A stretch of 64,000 nt of DNA from a virus. Numbering within the stretch: the first letter of the stretch is position 1; every line of letters starts with the position of its first letter. Below, piece after piece: positions 34,358 through 43,263 of this stretch. The notes under the pieces were generated by a model. It had not been told where the DNA came from. It saw nothing but the letters and a program-made list of their open reading frames with translations, and searched no databases. The stretch covers positions 1-64,000 of the IMG/VR virus record IMGVR_UViG_3300049846_003387; one strand, written 5' to 3'. A program made the position numbers and the translations under genes.

Positions 34358-35586
34358 TGACTAAATTTTCCCGAATGTATGCTAATGTATATATAGATCC
34401 CAAGTCTCATAAGCTTGGAATAGCGGTATATGCTTATGGAAAAATTCCTGGATTTTCGCGAATGGTTAGATCTCCAGAAGAGCAAGAGGCGATAAGGTTT
34501 GCTCTTGAGGAAACTTTCGGAGCAAAAGACGTAGATACTTCAAAGGCTTTTAATATTTTTCACAACCTAGCACTTGATGATAGCGATAAACCCATGAAGG
34601 GAGTTGAGCTTCAGCGTGGTAATATATTTAGCTATGAAAAATTTAAGGATAGATTAGATATTTTAGGTGGATTCGGCGAATACTTTCAAAATAAAGTAAG
34701 TATTTTTGCTGATTTAGATGATCCAATGATGTGGTTTGGTCTTGAATTAGCCAATACTTCTTCCCGAAGCGAAGCAGCGATTCTCGAAGAGCTTCCACAG
34801 CAAGAAAAAATTGCAAGAGGTGAAAAAATTCGTCAACAACATTTGAAATCTTTAGTGCATTCTGATAATACTACTCAATTTGAAGAAGCTTTAAGGCGCT
34901 TATATATCCTTATTTCGCGATCTAGACATTTTGGAGTAGGTCCAAAAGACTACTCCACCTCTAATCCTGCTCATTCACCTCCTTCTCCTCCTACATTCTT
35001 AATAAGTAAGGAAATGGATTTTGTTTTTTATCCTGGCTTTAGGGGAGGAATTTCCATGACTCGTCTTCCTACAGATAAGAAGATGATCTTTCCCATATCT
35101 AAACCAGGTGTCGATCCCACAACTGAAAAAAAGTGGGCTAGTATACTAGTTCCCGACATAAGGGCTTACTTGCAAGACATCTCCCTAGAGAAGCCAAGTA
35201 GTAGCCTAATTATGGAATTAGATTACGTTACTGAGGCAACTGCTCAAACATTCTACAATAGCATCACTGTACCAGAGCCAAGTTATGCGGCTTTTGAGAA
35301 AGCTTTAATTCCTACGAGAGCTAAGGCAGTTGCCCTACTAGAAAGACTAGAAAAAGTTCTTTCAACCCATAGGAAGATAGCATCATCAGGAATGATAGAA
35401 ACTTGGATAGACTTATCCACAGGACAAATATTTAAATCTGAAGAGCAACTTTTAGCTTCCATGCGTTCGAGCTCACAAGAACAACAAGAAAAGCTACCTC
35501 TTGCGGCTCATTCTTTGCGTCGTATTGCAAATATTTTAATTCGTCACAAACGATTGAGATCTATTTTTAATCTCATGAAGGAGTAA
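34357..35586 (+). CDS. Virion-type protein ending in a PLAAHSL motif, 409 aa
   Basis: Starts at GTG overlapping the previous stop, with AGGAG seven bases upstream. The first 280 residues are mixed alpha/beta. The end (TWIDLSTGQIFKSEEQLL, then EKLPLAAHSLRRIANILIRH) parallels the C-terminus of the protein at 30508-32568, so both carry the same terminal module. Directly precedes the tail-fibre genes. Family unknown. Confidence 0.6.
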   Translation: MTKFSRMYANVYIDPKSHKLGIAVYAYGKIPGFSRMVRSPEEQEAIRFALEETFGAKDVDTSKAFNIFHNLALDDSDKPMKGVELQRGNIFSYEKFKDRLDILGGFGEYFQNKVSIFADLDDPMMWFGLELANTSSRSEAAILEELPQQEKIARGEKIRQQHLKSLVHSDNTTQFEEALRRLYILISRSRHFGVGPKDYSTSNPAHSPPSPPTFLISKEMDFVFYPGFRGGISMTRLPTDKKMIFPISKPGVDPTTEKKWASILVPDIRAYLQDISLEKPSSSLIMELDYVTEATAQTFYNSITVPEPSYAAFEKALIPTRAKAVALLERLEKVLSTHRKIASSGMIETWIDLSTGQIFKSEEQLLASMRSSSQEQQEKLPLAAHSLRRIANILIRHKRLRSIFNLMKE

Positions 35587-35587
35587 A

Positions 35588-37546
35588 ATGACTATTTTTA
35601 ATTTTCCATATGGTGTTGATAGTTTTACTCCAAATTTACTCAATGATATTACAGTAGTTAATGCAAATCATGTTCTTGATCTTCGAACTAGCATTCTTCT
35701 TGTAGAAAATGCAATTATAGGAAGTACTCCGTTTAATTATGATAATGTTAGCTTGATTCAAGACGGATACAACTTAAAAACAGCCCTCGAAATCTTAGAT
35801 CAAAATATCGCTGCTCTTCAAGTAGCTTTAGGATTTACGCTTCTTGACGGATATGCTAGTAGAATTGATGCTTTAGAATTTGGACTTAATTCACATAGAA
35901 TTGAAAATAGCTGGATAGATTCAGATGGCTATAGTGTTCATGGTTTAGTAACTGGCAGCAACGTTGTAGGAACATTAGATGCACAATCTCTACAAAATAA
36001 GAGAATAGATTCAGGTCTAGATCCTCTTAGCTTTGGTCCTAAATTCGTAGCAAGAGCGATTCCAGCTGATATTGGATTCCAACAAGACATGATCCAGGTT
36101 CTCGGAGTAGATGGCTATACTCCAGTAGCTACTATTAACTATAGAGGTGACGCCTACTTTGCTGGAGATGTGATTGTTGAAGGTTACCAAATATTTAAAG
36201 GTCAAGATATCATACAAAATAGCCTTACGGTTGACGGAAGCACTACTCTTGGTAACAACAGTGCTCTAGATTCAACAACAATCAATGGAAATACTTCGAT
36301 CGATGGGACTTTATCCATTACAGGTAATTTAACACAAACTGGATCTAATGTATCGCTAGGCAATAATACCGGATCATTGAATTTAGATTTTAACCTCACT
36401 ACAGTTTCACAAGATCTTTATGTTCAAGATGATTTTTCCGTAGATGGTGGAGCTACACTTGGAGCACCTGCAGGATTGGTTCCACACTTGATCAGAGGAT
36501 CGGTATATCATTCAGCAGGCGTATTTCATAGTACAGGAGAATTTAGAGCTTTAGGTACAAAGTTCAGAGTAGAAGGCAATAATACATATATTGAAACTAA
36601 CGACGTCTTTTCTACTGCTGATATTCACGTGGGTGGCTTAACTCATCTTTTTACTTCTGGTAGTATTACATCAGATGGCATATTTTATCAATTTGGAGAT
36701 GCTGGTTCGTCAAGTACAAATACTTTCCTCATTAATGCTCAAACTTCCATTGCTGAAAATTTACAACTTACCGGCAATTTACTCATGCCTTCTAGTACTG
36801 CAATAATTAATCAAGTTACTACTTCAAGTTTAAGTGTTGTAGGACCTCTACAAATTCAAGATGGATCACAAGGAATAATAGGACACGTTTGGACATCTAC
36901 TGATACTTTAGGAAATGGTTCGTGGCAACCTCCAAGTACATTCTGGAAGACGGTTATAGTTGATGGATACAATGTACAAGATCTTTCTGGAACAACTCCT
37001 CTTACACCAATAGGAGCATTCAACGCTCTTTCGGACCAAGAACTATTTATTCGAACAGATGCTTACGGTAGCTTCACCATCAATCTACCTTCCAATCCTA
37101 TCCTTGGTCAAAGAGTTAGATTCATAGACTTTAACGGCTCCTGGTCTCCAACAAGTAGGGTTTTTGTTTTTCCATCTCATCCTGGCGTTATCAAGACTTT
37201 CATCGATGCAGATGTCAATATAGGTACTAATGAAATTACAATACCTAATCATGGATTGGTAATTGGGCAACGTGGATTGTTATCGTCGACAGGAACCCTA
37301 CCTACTCCTTTAAATTTAAGTTCTTATGTTTATGTTATAGTTATAAACATAAATACAATACAACTTGCAAGTTCATTAGATGATGCTTTGAGTAATATCC
37401 CTATAGATATTACATCAGCGATAGGTGGAGGTACTCACACCTTCACATCAGGAACTATTATGGGAGGTGGCTTTTTAGAACTTGATGTTCCAGATGCCTG
37501 GGTCGAACTAGTATTCAATGGAACAAGTTGGAGGATAATAGCATGA
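35588..37546 (+). CDS. Tail fibre-like protein 1, 652 aa
   Basis: The N-terminus (FNFPYGVDSFTPNLLNDITV, then NANHVLDLRTSI) has the FP..iDSF...i...ho layout also seen in the protein at 38854-41001. Residues about 210-280 are short beta repeats (LTVDGSTTLGN, TTINGNTSIDGTLSITGN), as in trimeric fibre shafts. GHVWTSTDTLGNGSWQ leads into a C-terminal beta-rich domain of receptor-binding type. Probably adsorption. Confidence 0.8.
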   Translation: MTIFNFPYGVDSFTPNLLNDITVVNANHVLDLRTSILLVENAIIGSTPFNYDNVSLIQDGYNLKTALEILDQNIAALQVALGFTLLDGYASRIDALEFGLNSHRIENSWIDSDGYSVHGLVTGSNVVGTLDAQSLQNKRIDSGLDPLSFGPKFVARAIPADIGFQQDMIQVLGVDGYTPVATINYRGDAYFAGDVIVEGYQIFKGQDIIQNSLTVDGSTTLGNNSALDSTTINGNTSIDGTLSITGNLTQTGSNVSLGNNTGSLNLDFNLTTVSQDLYVQDDFSVDGGATLGAPAGLVPHLIRGSVYHSAGVFHSTGEFRALGTKFRVEGNNTYIETNDVFSTADIHVGGLTHLFTSGSITSDGIFYQFGDAGSSSTNTFLINAQTSIAENLQLTGNLLMPSSTAIINQVTTSSLSVVGPLQIQDGSQGIIGHVWTSTDTLGNGSWQPPSTFWKTVIVDGYNVQDLSGTTPLTPIGAFNALSDQELFIRTDAYGSFTINLPSNPILGQRVRFIDFNGSWSPTSRVFVFPSHPGVIKTFIDADVNIGTNEITIPNHGLVIGQRGLLSSTGTLPTPLNLSSYVYVIVININTIQLASSLDDALSNIPIDITSAIGGGTHTFTSGTIMGGGFLELDVPDAWVELVFNGTSWRIIA

Positions 37547-38808
37547 TTAAGTTAAGTAATTTTATTCTTAGCTCCTTTAATCTTCAAACTGCCTATGAAC
37601 AGAATAATACTATTGTTACTAATCCTTCTGAAGGAAATATAAACATTTCTGGAACAGAAAAAGTAGTTGTAGATACTGATTTGCAAATTACTTCTGGATC
37701 TCCTATAGATGGCTATATTCTTACTACAGATGCTCTTGGAAATACTTCTTGGCAACCTGGAGGAGTAGGTAGCGTACAAGGTCCTCTTGTTTCAACAAAC
37801 AACGCTCTAGTTAGATTTGATGGAACTACAGGGGAACTCTTGAAAGACAGTTCTTTAGTTTTGAGTGACGCAGGAATCCTCTCAGGTTCAGGAACACTCC
37901 AACTAAGCAATGGAAGTGTCTTCCAACCAACTTACGCTTTTTCTGCTGCTCCAGCTACAGGGATGTACTTATCTAGTGCCAATCGCCTAATTATTACAGT
38001 TAATACACAAAATCGCTTTAACTTCACTCTTAATGCTCTTGAACTTGTTAATAACGACAGTACTCCAACTGAACTTAGACTCTATGAACCTGTAAGTGGT
38101 GGGTTTCACTATACTGGATTTAAAGCTCCTCTCTTAGATTCAAATGCAATATACACTTTGCCATCCTCTGATGGAGGAGACGGATATCTACTTCAAACCA
38201 ATGGATTAGGTCAGTTAAGTTGGTCAAACACTTGGCAAGATAGTTATCAAGCTCTTCTGATAGAGATTGATCTCACTCAAGGTAGTTTAGGTTCTGCTGT
38301 AGCATCAGATGGAGCTTGGTTGGGATTTGTCGCTCCTAATGTAGAATTACTAGATACTGCTTTAACTTTTACAGATGCATTAGAGCTTCTCGATGATGGT
38401 TATCTATCTTTGAAGCAAGAATTTGCAAACTATCCTGAAGCTAATTTATCTTCTATTTCGTGGAGTGGAACACCTCCCTCCAGTCTCACCAATGCGGTTT
38501 ACAGAGCAATCAAGGTCAACAACCAAGTAACAGTATGGTTTCGAGCTAGATATTCAGTAGCAGGAACTACTAATACAGCAATTAGTTTTCCACTTCCTCT
38601 TAGTCTTCCAACACCCAATTTGTGGAGCTCTCACGTTACGGGAGATTCTATAACCACTGGTACAGGATGTGTATATCCCAATACTTTTCCTGGATTCAAC
38701 AATATAGCAGTCATTCTTTCTGATCCAGGAGGAGAATTCGTACTTGATATTCGAACTGATTCGGTAAATGCAACAGGTTTTGATGTTTGCATAACATACT
38801 TCGTCTAA
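37543..38808 (+). CDS. Tail fibre-like protein 2, 422 aa
   Basis: ATG 37543 overlaps the previous stop (ATGA). Beta repeats near the N-terminus (NISGTEKVVVDTDLQITSG) are followed by GYILTTDALGNTSWQPGG, then DGYLLQTNGLGQLSWS, the linker type also present in fibre 1. The C-terminal 140 residues are a beta-rich globular domain with two cysteines. It could be the distal part of a fibre built with the protein before it. Confidence 0.75.
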   Translation: MIKLSNFILSSFNLQTAYEQNNTIVTNPSEGNINISGTEKVVVDTDLQITSGSPIDGYILTTDALGNTSWQPGGVGSVQGPLVSTNNALVRFDGTTGELLKDSSLVLSDAGILSGSGTLQLSNGSVFQPTYAFSAAPATGMYLSSANRLIITVNTQNRFNFTLNALELVNNDSTPTELRLYEPVSGGFHYTGFKAPLLDSNAIYTLPSSDGGDGYLLQTNGLGQLSWSNTWQDSYQALLIEIDLTQGSLGSAVASDGAWLGFVAPNVELLDTALTFTDALELLDDGYLSLKQEFANYPEANLSSISWSGTPPSSLTNAVYRAIKVNNQVTVWFRARYSVAGTTNTAISFPLPLSLPTPNLWSSHVTGDSITTGTGCVYPNTFPGFNNIAVILSDPGGEFVLDIRTDSVNATGFDVCITYFV

Positions 38809-38811
38809 AAA

Positions 38812-38818
38812 TATTGAT
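38812..38818 (+). promoter_or_regulatory. TATTGAT element D (putative phage promoter)
   Basis: TATTGATTATTTAAGA in a 45-base gap, 42 bases before the GTG start of the third fibre gene. Confidence 0.5.
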
Positions 38819-38853
38819 TATTTAAGATAGAGTAAATATGAGAGGATTTTGCG

Positions 38854-41001
38854 GTGACTACCAACTTTCCAACACAAATTGATTCATTCTCTATCAAGCA
38901 ACCTCAACAAATCATTGAAAGCGCACACATCAATGATATTACTGAAGCTATGGTTGCAGTTCAAGTCTTTGCAAAATCTTTAGAAGAGTCCTTGAACAAC
39001 CATCTTTTACAAGTATCTGCAACCCATTCAGCTACTTCGATTTCTCTTGACAATATCATAGGTGTTGATTCTACTAATGTTCAAACTGCTTTACAAGATC
39101 TAAAAATACAGTTGGATGACGCAATTGCTTTGATTTTGTCATCTACTTCAGCAAACCTCACTGCCCATATTTCCGATGACATAGCAACTGCCCACCCAAA
39201 TGGATTATTCCCTATTTCTAGATTAGATACTGTTGTAGCAACACAAGCTGCATTGCTAGCTCATACGAGTTTAGATACACTTGCTGCTCACGGCATTATA
39301 GATTATTCTATTTTAGGTTCTAAAATTACACTTGGAACAATTACACAAGCACATCTAAGCTTTGATTTGGCTACTCAAGTTGAATTAGATACTCATGTCG
39401 CAACAAACATAGCAACTGCTCATCCAAACGGTAACCTACCTGGAACAAGAATCGATGACGCATCGATTCCACTAAATAAGCTCGTAGTTGATATAGCTAC
39501 TCAAGCTGAATTAGATGCACATGCTAGTACAAGTACTAACGTACATGGTGTAGGATTAAGTAGTCAAGTAGTTGGTACGAAGACCACCCAAACCTTAGAG
39601 GGCAAGACAATTTTGTCGGATTTCCAAGGATCTAAAATCATCCTTTGGACTCAACAAGTTACCGACGAAGAAAAGCAATACTTTCAGACCACCTCGCCCT
39701 CCGCTGATCAATTTGAAATAAGACAAAGAGCAATAGAAATAGAGAGTGCTAGTTCTGATCTTGGACTTCAAATTGAAGGGTACTATGCCCATACCGTCAC
39801 TGTAGCTGATACGTCCACATTCTCCAACATAGTAGGTGATGCATATCAACTTTCCCTATATGATACAGTAGGACTAACTTCCTACACAGCTACAGTTGGA
39901 CACATTCCTTCATCCACTACTCTCAATATATGGTCTTTAGTTGATCTAAGCATAGTATTTGCTGGAACATCTAATTTACTAGTAATCAATGAGAAGAATG
40001 CTGTTCCGTTATTCTCGATTAGTCCAACTGGCTCAGTTTCCACCAAAGAACTACACGTATTAGACAGTGCATTTAACGATATCGAATTTGATGACGACGT
40101 TACCATTCAAGGTAATCTCACAGTTACAGACGAAACATATCTTCAAGACAATACTTTCATAACAGGAAGTCTATCAGTTAGTGGTCTAATTTCAACTACT
40201 TCTCCAATTTCAACTTCTAGTTCGGTCACAGCCTCCTCTCTATCAATAGGAGGTCCTTCAAACATAACTGGAAGCGTATCAATTGGTAATTCACTTACAG
40301 TAACTCAAGATTTGACCTTAGGTGATACTTTAGATGTTGCAGGAAATTTCTTGCTAGATGGTTATGCAAACATAGGCCAAGATCTTGGTATATCTGGAGG
40401 GATAAGCGTTGCAAATTTCGCATCTTTCGGCAATAGCATGTCGATTGGTGGAGAACTAGATGTCGCTCAAGATGTGGTCCTACTACAAGATCTTGTTGTT
40501 GTTGGAGATATCACCAATCAAGGAAGTCTTACAGTAGATGGATATACCACAATTAATGATAATATGCTACTAAATGGTGTACTAACTACCACTAGCGATG
40601 CATACCTCAATCAAGATGTATACATTAGCGGTGATCTGTTTGTTACAGGTAGTGTAGATCTTGCTCCAGGAACTGCCACAATTAACAATAACCAGGTAGC
40701 TCCAGCGAACGTATCTGGACTTTCCTTTGATCCAAGCACTACAAGAGGAGTAGTTATAGATTATTCTATTTATAGATATCATACTTCGCCTACTACAGAG
40801 GTAGCTTCTACAGGAACCATAAGATTGATTTACAAGGATGTAGCTGCAACTTGGGCAATAGATGAGACCTACGTAGGAGATATAGTAGGTGTAACTTTTA
40901 CAATCACACCAGCTGGGCAAATACAATATACTTCTACCAATCTTGGTGGAACCTTAAATACGTCTATAATGAAATATAGATATAGTAGACTGACAAAATG
41001 A
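38854..41001 (+). CDS. Tail fibre-like protein 3, 715 aa
   Basis: Starts at GTG with GAGAGGA upstream. N-terminus TTNFPTQIDSFSIKQPQQII then INDITEAMVAVQ, akin to fibre 1. Residues about 105-235 repeat a helical/strand unit with ATAHPNG twice. Residues about 415-610 hold many beta repeats (SLSIGG, SLTVTQDLTLGDTLDVAGN, SLTVDGYTTI). A compact C-terminal domain closes it. Likely a long tail fibre or part of a fibre complex for host recognition. Confidence 0.8.
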   Translation: MTTNFPTQIDSFSIKQPQQIIESAHINDITEAMVAVQVFAKSLEESLNNHLLQVSATHSATSISLDNIIGVDSTNVQTALQDLKIQLDDAIALILSSTSANLTAHISDDIATAHPNGLFPISRLDTVVATQAALLAHTSLDTLAAHGIIDYSILGSKITLGTITQAHLSFDLATQVELDTHVATNIATAHPNGNLPGTRIDDASIPLNKLVVDIATQAELDAHASTSTNVHGVGLSSQVVGTKTTQTLEGKTILSDFQGSKIILWTQQVTDEEKQYFQTTSPSADQFEIRQRAIEIESASSDLGLQIEGYYAHTVTVADTSTFSNIVGDAYQLSLYDTVGLTSYTATVGHIPSSTTLNIWSLVDLSIVFAGTSNLLVINEKNAVPLFSISPTGSVSTKELHVLDSAFNDIEFDDDVTIQGNLTVTDETYLQDNTFITGSLSVSGLISTTSPISTSSSVTASSLSIGGPSNITGSVSIGNSLTVTQDLTLGDTLDVAGNFLLDGYANIGQDLGISGGISVANFASFGNSMSIGGELDVAQDVVLLQDLVVVGDITNQGSLTVDGYTTINDNMLLNGVLTTTSDAYLNQDVYISGDLFVTGSVDLAPGTATINNNQVAPANVSGLSFDPSTTRGVVIDYSIYRYHTSPTTEVASTGTIRLIYKDVAATWAIDETYVGDIVGVTFTITPAGQIQYTSTNLGGTLNTSIMKYRYSRLTK

Positions 41002-41014
41002 TAATAATCATGTA

Positions 41015-41021
41015 TATTGAC
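41015..41021 (+). promoter_or_regulatory. TATTGAC variant element E
   Basis: TATTGAC at this gap. Here TTGACA (41017-41022), a 16-base spacer and TATAAA (41039-41044) also make a sigma70-like promoter. Transcription from it would begin near ATG 41051, so the mRNA might have almost no leader. Confidence 0.45.
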
Positions 41022-41050
41022 AATTGAAATTAACTTTATATAAATTTTTT

Positions 41051-41275
41051 ATGCTCAAAATATATACCAATCATACAATTTTGCAATACTTTCCACACGG
41101 AATGATTTGCGATCAGTATGGAAGACTGTGGTATACTGACAGCGCTTTGGAAGAGGATGCTTCCGAGATCGACGATCAGCTTGAAGCAATTAAAGTCCCT
41201 CTAAACGATCACCTTGCTTGGAAGCAAGAGCAAGCTACAGCTCTTAATTTACTAAAAAAGAAAATAGGCATTTAA
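41051..41275 (+). CDS. Hypothetical small protein, 74 aa
   Basis: MLKIYTNHTILQYFPHGMIC and on to an acidic helix and a Lys-rich end (ALNLLKKKIGI). No Shine-Dalgarno site precedes ATG 41051. TTG 41024 is in frame but lies in the promoter-like sequence. No domain recognised. Short tail-fibre-associated proteins of this size exist, but nothing specific supports that here. Confidence 0.55.
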   Translation: MLKIYTNHTILQYFPHGMICDQYGRLWYTDSALEEDASEIDDQLEAIKVPLNDHLAWKQEQATALNLLKKKIGI

Positions 41276-41279
41276 AAAG

Positions 41280-41286
41280 TATTGAT
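41280..41286 (+). promoter_or_regulatory. TATTGAT element F (putative phage promoter)
   Basis: TATTGATATTTGACAT in a 67-base gap, 63 bases before the ATG of the acidic protein. TTGACA lies within the same stretch. Confidence 0.5.
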
Positions 41287-41342
41287 ATTTGACATAAAAG
41301 TGTAGTTATATATTTCTGAATAACTTAAAAGGAGTTGTCAAC

Positions 41343-42212
41343 ATGAGTAACAATGGTTCAGTTTGGACGGATTTCATGTCGTCTGAATATGCTCAAAACG
41401 AGCTTAAGAAAATCGAAAAGAAAGCCCAACAATGGAGTGTTAATATGGATCGCGGCCCACTCTATGATAAGGCTAATCCAGGAAACGACACTACTCTTTC
41501 ACAATCTGTGACCACACAAGGAGTCTCAGGTGGTGGTGGAAGTATGGTTGGAAACGAAGATCGCAAACCTTTATATACAACAAAATCTGCACCAGTTCCT
41601 GGTGGAGAAGAAACCTACGCTGATGCAACCGTAGAAGGTCTCGAAGATATTCATTCAGCTATGCTCGAAGTAGCTCACAAAGCTCCAACAGGTAAACCAC
41701 TTGGAACACAAGATAATAAGCCTGAAAAATGGGACGGAATTCAAGCTGCAGGTAGCAAAAAAGTAAAACAATTGCTCAAAAAAGCTCAAGATATGTTTGA
41801 TGGTGACGGTGAACTTCCTCCTGAAGCAGAAGATCTTGAAAGCGTTGAAGACATGATTGGTACAGAAGATCATGATGATGAAGACAAAGTTGATATTTCT
41901 GAAGTTTCAGGTCTTTTTGATTCGTATGACGAAGAAGAAGAAGATGAAGATGAATCGCTAGAATCTATTCTCGAAGAACTCGAAAGTGAAGATTCTCATG
42001 GTGGAATGCCTATGATGGATAAAATGGGTGATGAACATATGGCAACTGCCTCTACAACTCGCAAAACTGTTGCTATTCTTCAAGAGCTTGTAAAAATTGC
42101 TAACGATCTCGATGCTAATAAGCAACATGCTGATGCATCAGAAATTGATGCTGTTCTCAAGGAAGAAGTTCAAACTCTTTTAGCTTCAGCAAAAAAAAAG
42201 TCACAAAAGTAG
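41343..42212 (+). CDS. Acidic protein, possible head/scaffold component, with slippery 3' end
   Basis: A 289-residue protein. Gly-rich linker (GVSGGGGSMVG) near residue 60, a strongly acidic middle (EEEEDEDESLESILEELESE), and a helix ILQELVKIANDLDANKQHAD of the recurrent type near the C-terminus. The zero frame ends SAKKKSQK after an A9G tract. The tract is a dnaX-type A AAA AAG heptamer in the right phase, and a -1 shift leads into a zinc ribbon. AAGGAG ribosome site is strong. Scaffold-like by composition only. Confidence 0.65.
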   Translation: MSNNGSVWTDFMSSEYAQNELKKIEKKAQQWSVNMDRGPLYDKANPGNDTTLSQSVTTQGVSGGGGSMVGNEDRKPLYTTKSAPVPGGEETYADATVEGLEDIHSAMLEVAHKAPTGKPLGTQDNKPEKWDGIQAAGSKKVKQLLKKAQDMFDGDGELPPEAEDLESVEDMIGTEDHDDEDKVDISEVSGLFDSYDEEEEDEDESLESILEELESEDSHGGMPMMDKMGDEHMATASTTRKTVAILQELVKIANDLDANKQHADASEIDAVLKEEVQTLLASAKKKSQK

Positions 42213-42328
42213 CAAGATCGCAATTTGTTTGCCCCAACTGCAAATCTGAAACTACAGCTGGCTCTTGGGGTGAAGCTCCAAATTGTTCTACTTGTTCTCC
42301 ACAAGTGAAGATGCAAATTAAGAAATAA
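42191..42328 (+). other. -1 frameshift extension encoding a zinc ribbon
   Basis: In the -1 frame from the A-tract the sequence reads KKKVTKVARSQFVCPNC, then CSTC 15 residues later, ending VKMQIKK at stop 42326-42328. There is no ATG, GTG or TTG between the A-tract and the cysteines to start it independently; the only ATG is six codons before the end. So it is either made by -1 frameshifting or slippage from the acidic protein, or the A-tract is miscounted and this is the true C-terminus. Either way the CPNC/CSTC ribbon looks real. Confidence 0.6.
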
Positions 42329-42356
42329 TTTAAGAAACTTACTTAATTACAACTCC

Positions 42357-42396
42357 ATACCCTAAAGAGCTTAGGTTCTTTAGGGTATATTTTATT
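42357..42396. terminator. Bidirectional terminator between convergent genes
   Basis: A 12-base perfect stem, ATACCCTAAAGA (42357-42368) with TCTTTAGGGTAT (42377-42388) and an 8-base loop, followed by ATTTTATT. The minus strand sees a weaker T-run. It lies in the 117-base convergent gap, the only long gap after 17 kb without a TATTGAT element. Confidence 0.8.
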
Positions 42397-42445
42397 CTAA
42401 TCTCGCAGCGGAATTACTTTCACTTCCCTACTATATTTCTCACTC

Positions 42446-43141
42446 TTAAATGACTCCTTGGGGACTTCTTTGCAAAGGAATATTGTTGATATCTACAATT
42501 CCTTCAAGAGCCCAACATACATCATCCTCATCGAACTTAATATATCCCTTAATTATAAACGAGAAATTGCTACAAGTTGTTCCTATAAACTCAGATTGTG
42601 TGGTAAATAACTCTAAATCTATACGCTTCAATTCCTGTTCTTGAATCAACTCTACGAGATCTGGGTATATATTCGACTGGAACTCGTCGAGGTATTCTCT
42701 TATGTCTCGATCTAAACCGAACACCTCAAATCTCTCAATGTCATAATATGGTTGAATTACTGTAAACATAAACATAGAAGTACTTGGTTTATCACACTCA
42801 AGACGACAAAGGTAGTCCTGAATATCACCTACATCCAGGATAGATTCCCCCTTACTATTCAGTAAAATTAAGGACTCATCGGCATAAATCACATTATAAA
42901 TATCTGAATAATATTCTTGTAGTTTCAAGTGTTTTTCTTCACTGGTCATTAAGAATTCTTCAGCCTTCTTTCGCCATTTAGGATCCTCATCGGTCAGTAA
43001 TAAGGCAGCATATTTTTGATAGAATTCTCGCTCGTCTCTATAATAAGGATCAAAAGTAGAGTATTGTAACGTAGGAGGTTGAACCACCTCTCCCACCTGA
43101 TGATATGTACCTACAACTTGAAGCAGGAAATTATATCTCAT
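42446..43141 (-). CDS. Lone minus-strand protein, 231 aa, unknown
   Basis: Mixed alpha/beta, acidic, with many Tyr (LQYSTFDPYYRDEREFYQKY). It does not resemble any family I know. It is the only minus-strand gene in the late half, with its own sigma70 promoter, an AAGGAAAAG ribosome site and a terminator. That arrangement is typical of an independently expressed accessory gene (moron) such as a host-takeover or exclusion function, but there is no direct evidence for a role. Confidence 0.7.
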   Translation of the reverse strand: MRYNFLLQVVGTYHQVGEVVQPPTLQYSTFDPYYRDEREFYQKYAALLLTDEDPKWRKKAEEFLMTSEEKHLKLQEYYSDIYNVIYADESLILLNSKGESILDVGDIQDYLCRLECDKPSTSMFMFTVIQPYYDIERFEVFGLDRDIREYLDEFQSNIYPDLVELIQEQELKRIDLELFTTQSEFIGTTCSNFSFIIKGYIKFDEDDVCWALEGIVDINNIPLQRSPQGVI

Positions 43142-43160
43142 AAATTCTTTTCCTTAATAA

Positions 43161-43167
43161 TATTGAT
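43161..43167 (+). promoter_or_regulatory. TATTGAT element L (putative phage promoter)
   Basis: First of two elements in the 122-base divergent gap before the terminase gene: TATTGATCTTAAATTATAG, 103 bases from ATG 43264. It overlaps the start region of the opposing sigma70 promoter. Confidence 0.4.
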
Positions 43168-43172
43168 CTTAA

Positions 43173-43201
43173 ATTATAGCACATCTCCTCATACTGAGCA
43201 A
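43173..43201 (-). promoter_or_regulatory. Sigma70 promoter with extended -10 for the lone minus-strand gene
   Basis: On the minus strand: TTGCTC (plus coordinates 43196-43201), 17-base spacer, TGCTATAAT with perfect -10 hexamer (43173-43178) and extended TG. It lies 32 bases before the gene's ATG and abuts TATTGAT element G of the opposite strand. Confidence 0.7.
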
Positions 43202-43202
43202 C

Positions 43203-43209
43203 TATTGAT
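43203..43209 (+). promoter_or_regulatory. TATTGAT element G (putative phage promoter)
   Basis: TATTGATTTTCAATTC, 61 bases before ATG 43264 of the terminase gene; second of two in this gap and closer to consensus. Confidence 0.5.
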
Positions 43210-43263
43210 TTTCAATTCAATTATGTAGTTTCTACATCCAAAAACCATCACTGATTGGATCCA

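Noticed and set aside
43255-43263. TTG start for the terminase three codons before ATG 43264
   Set aside because: No better ribosome site is gained, and ATG is the simpler start; it cannot be fully excluded.
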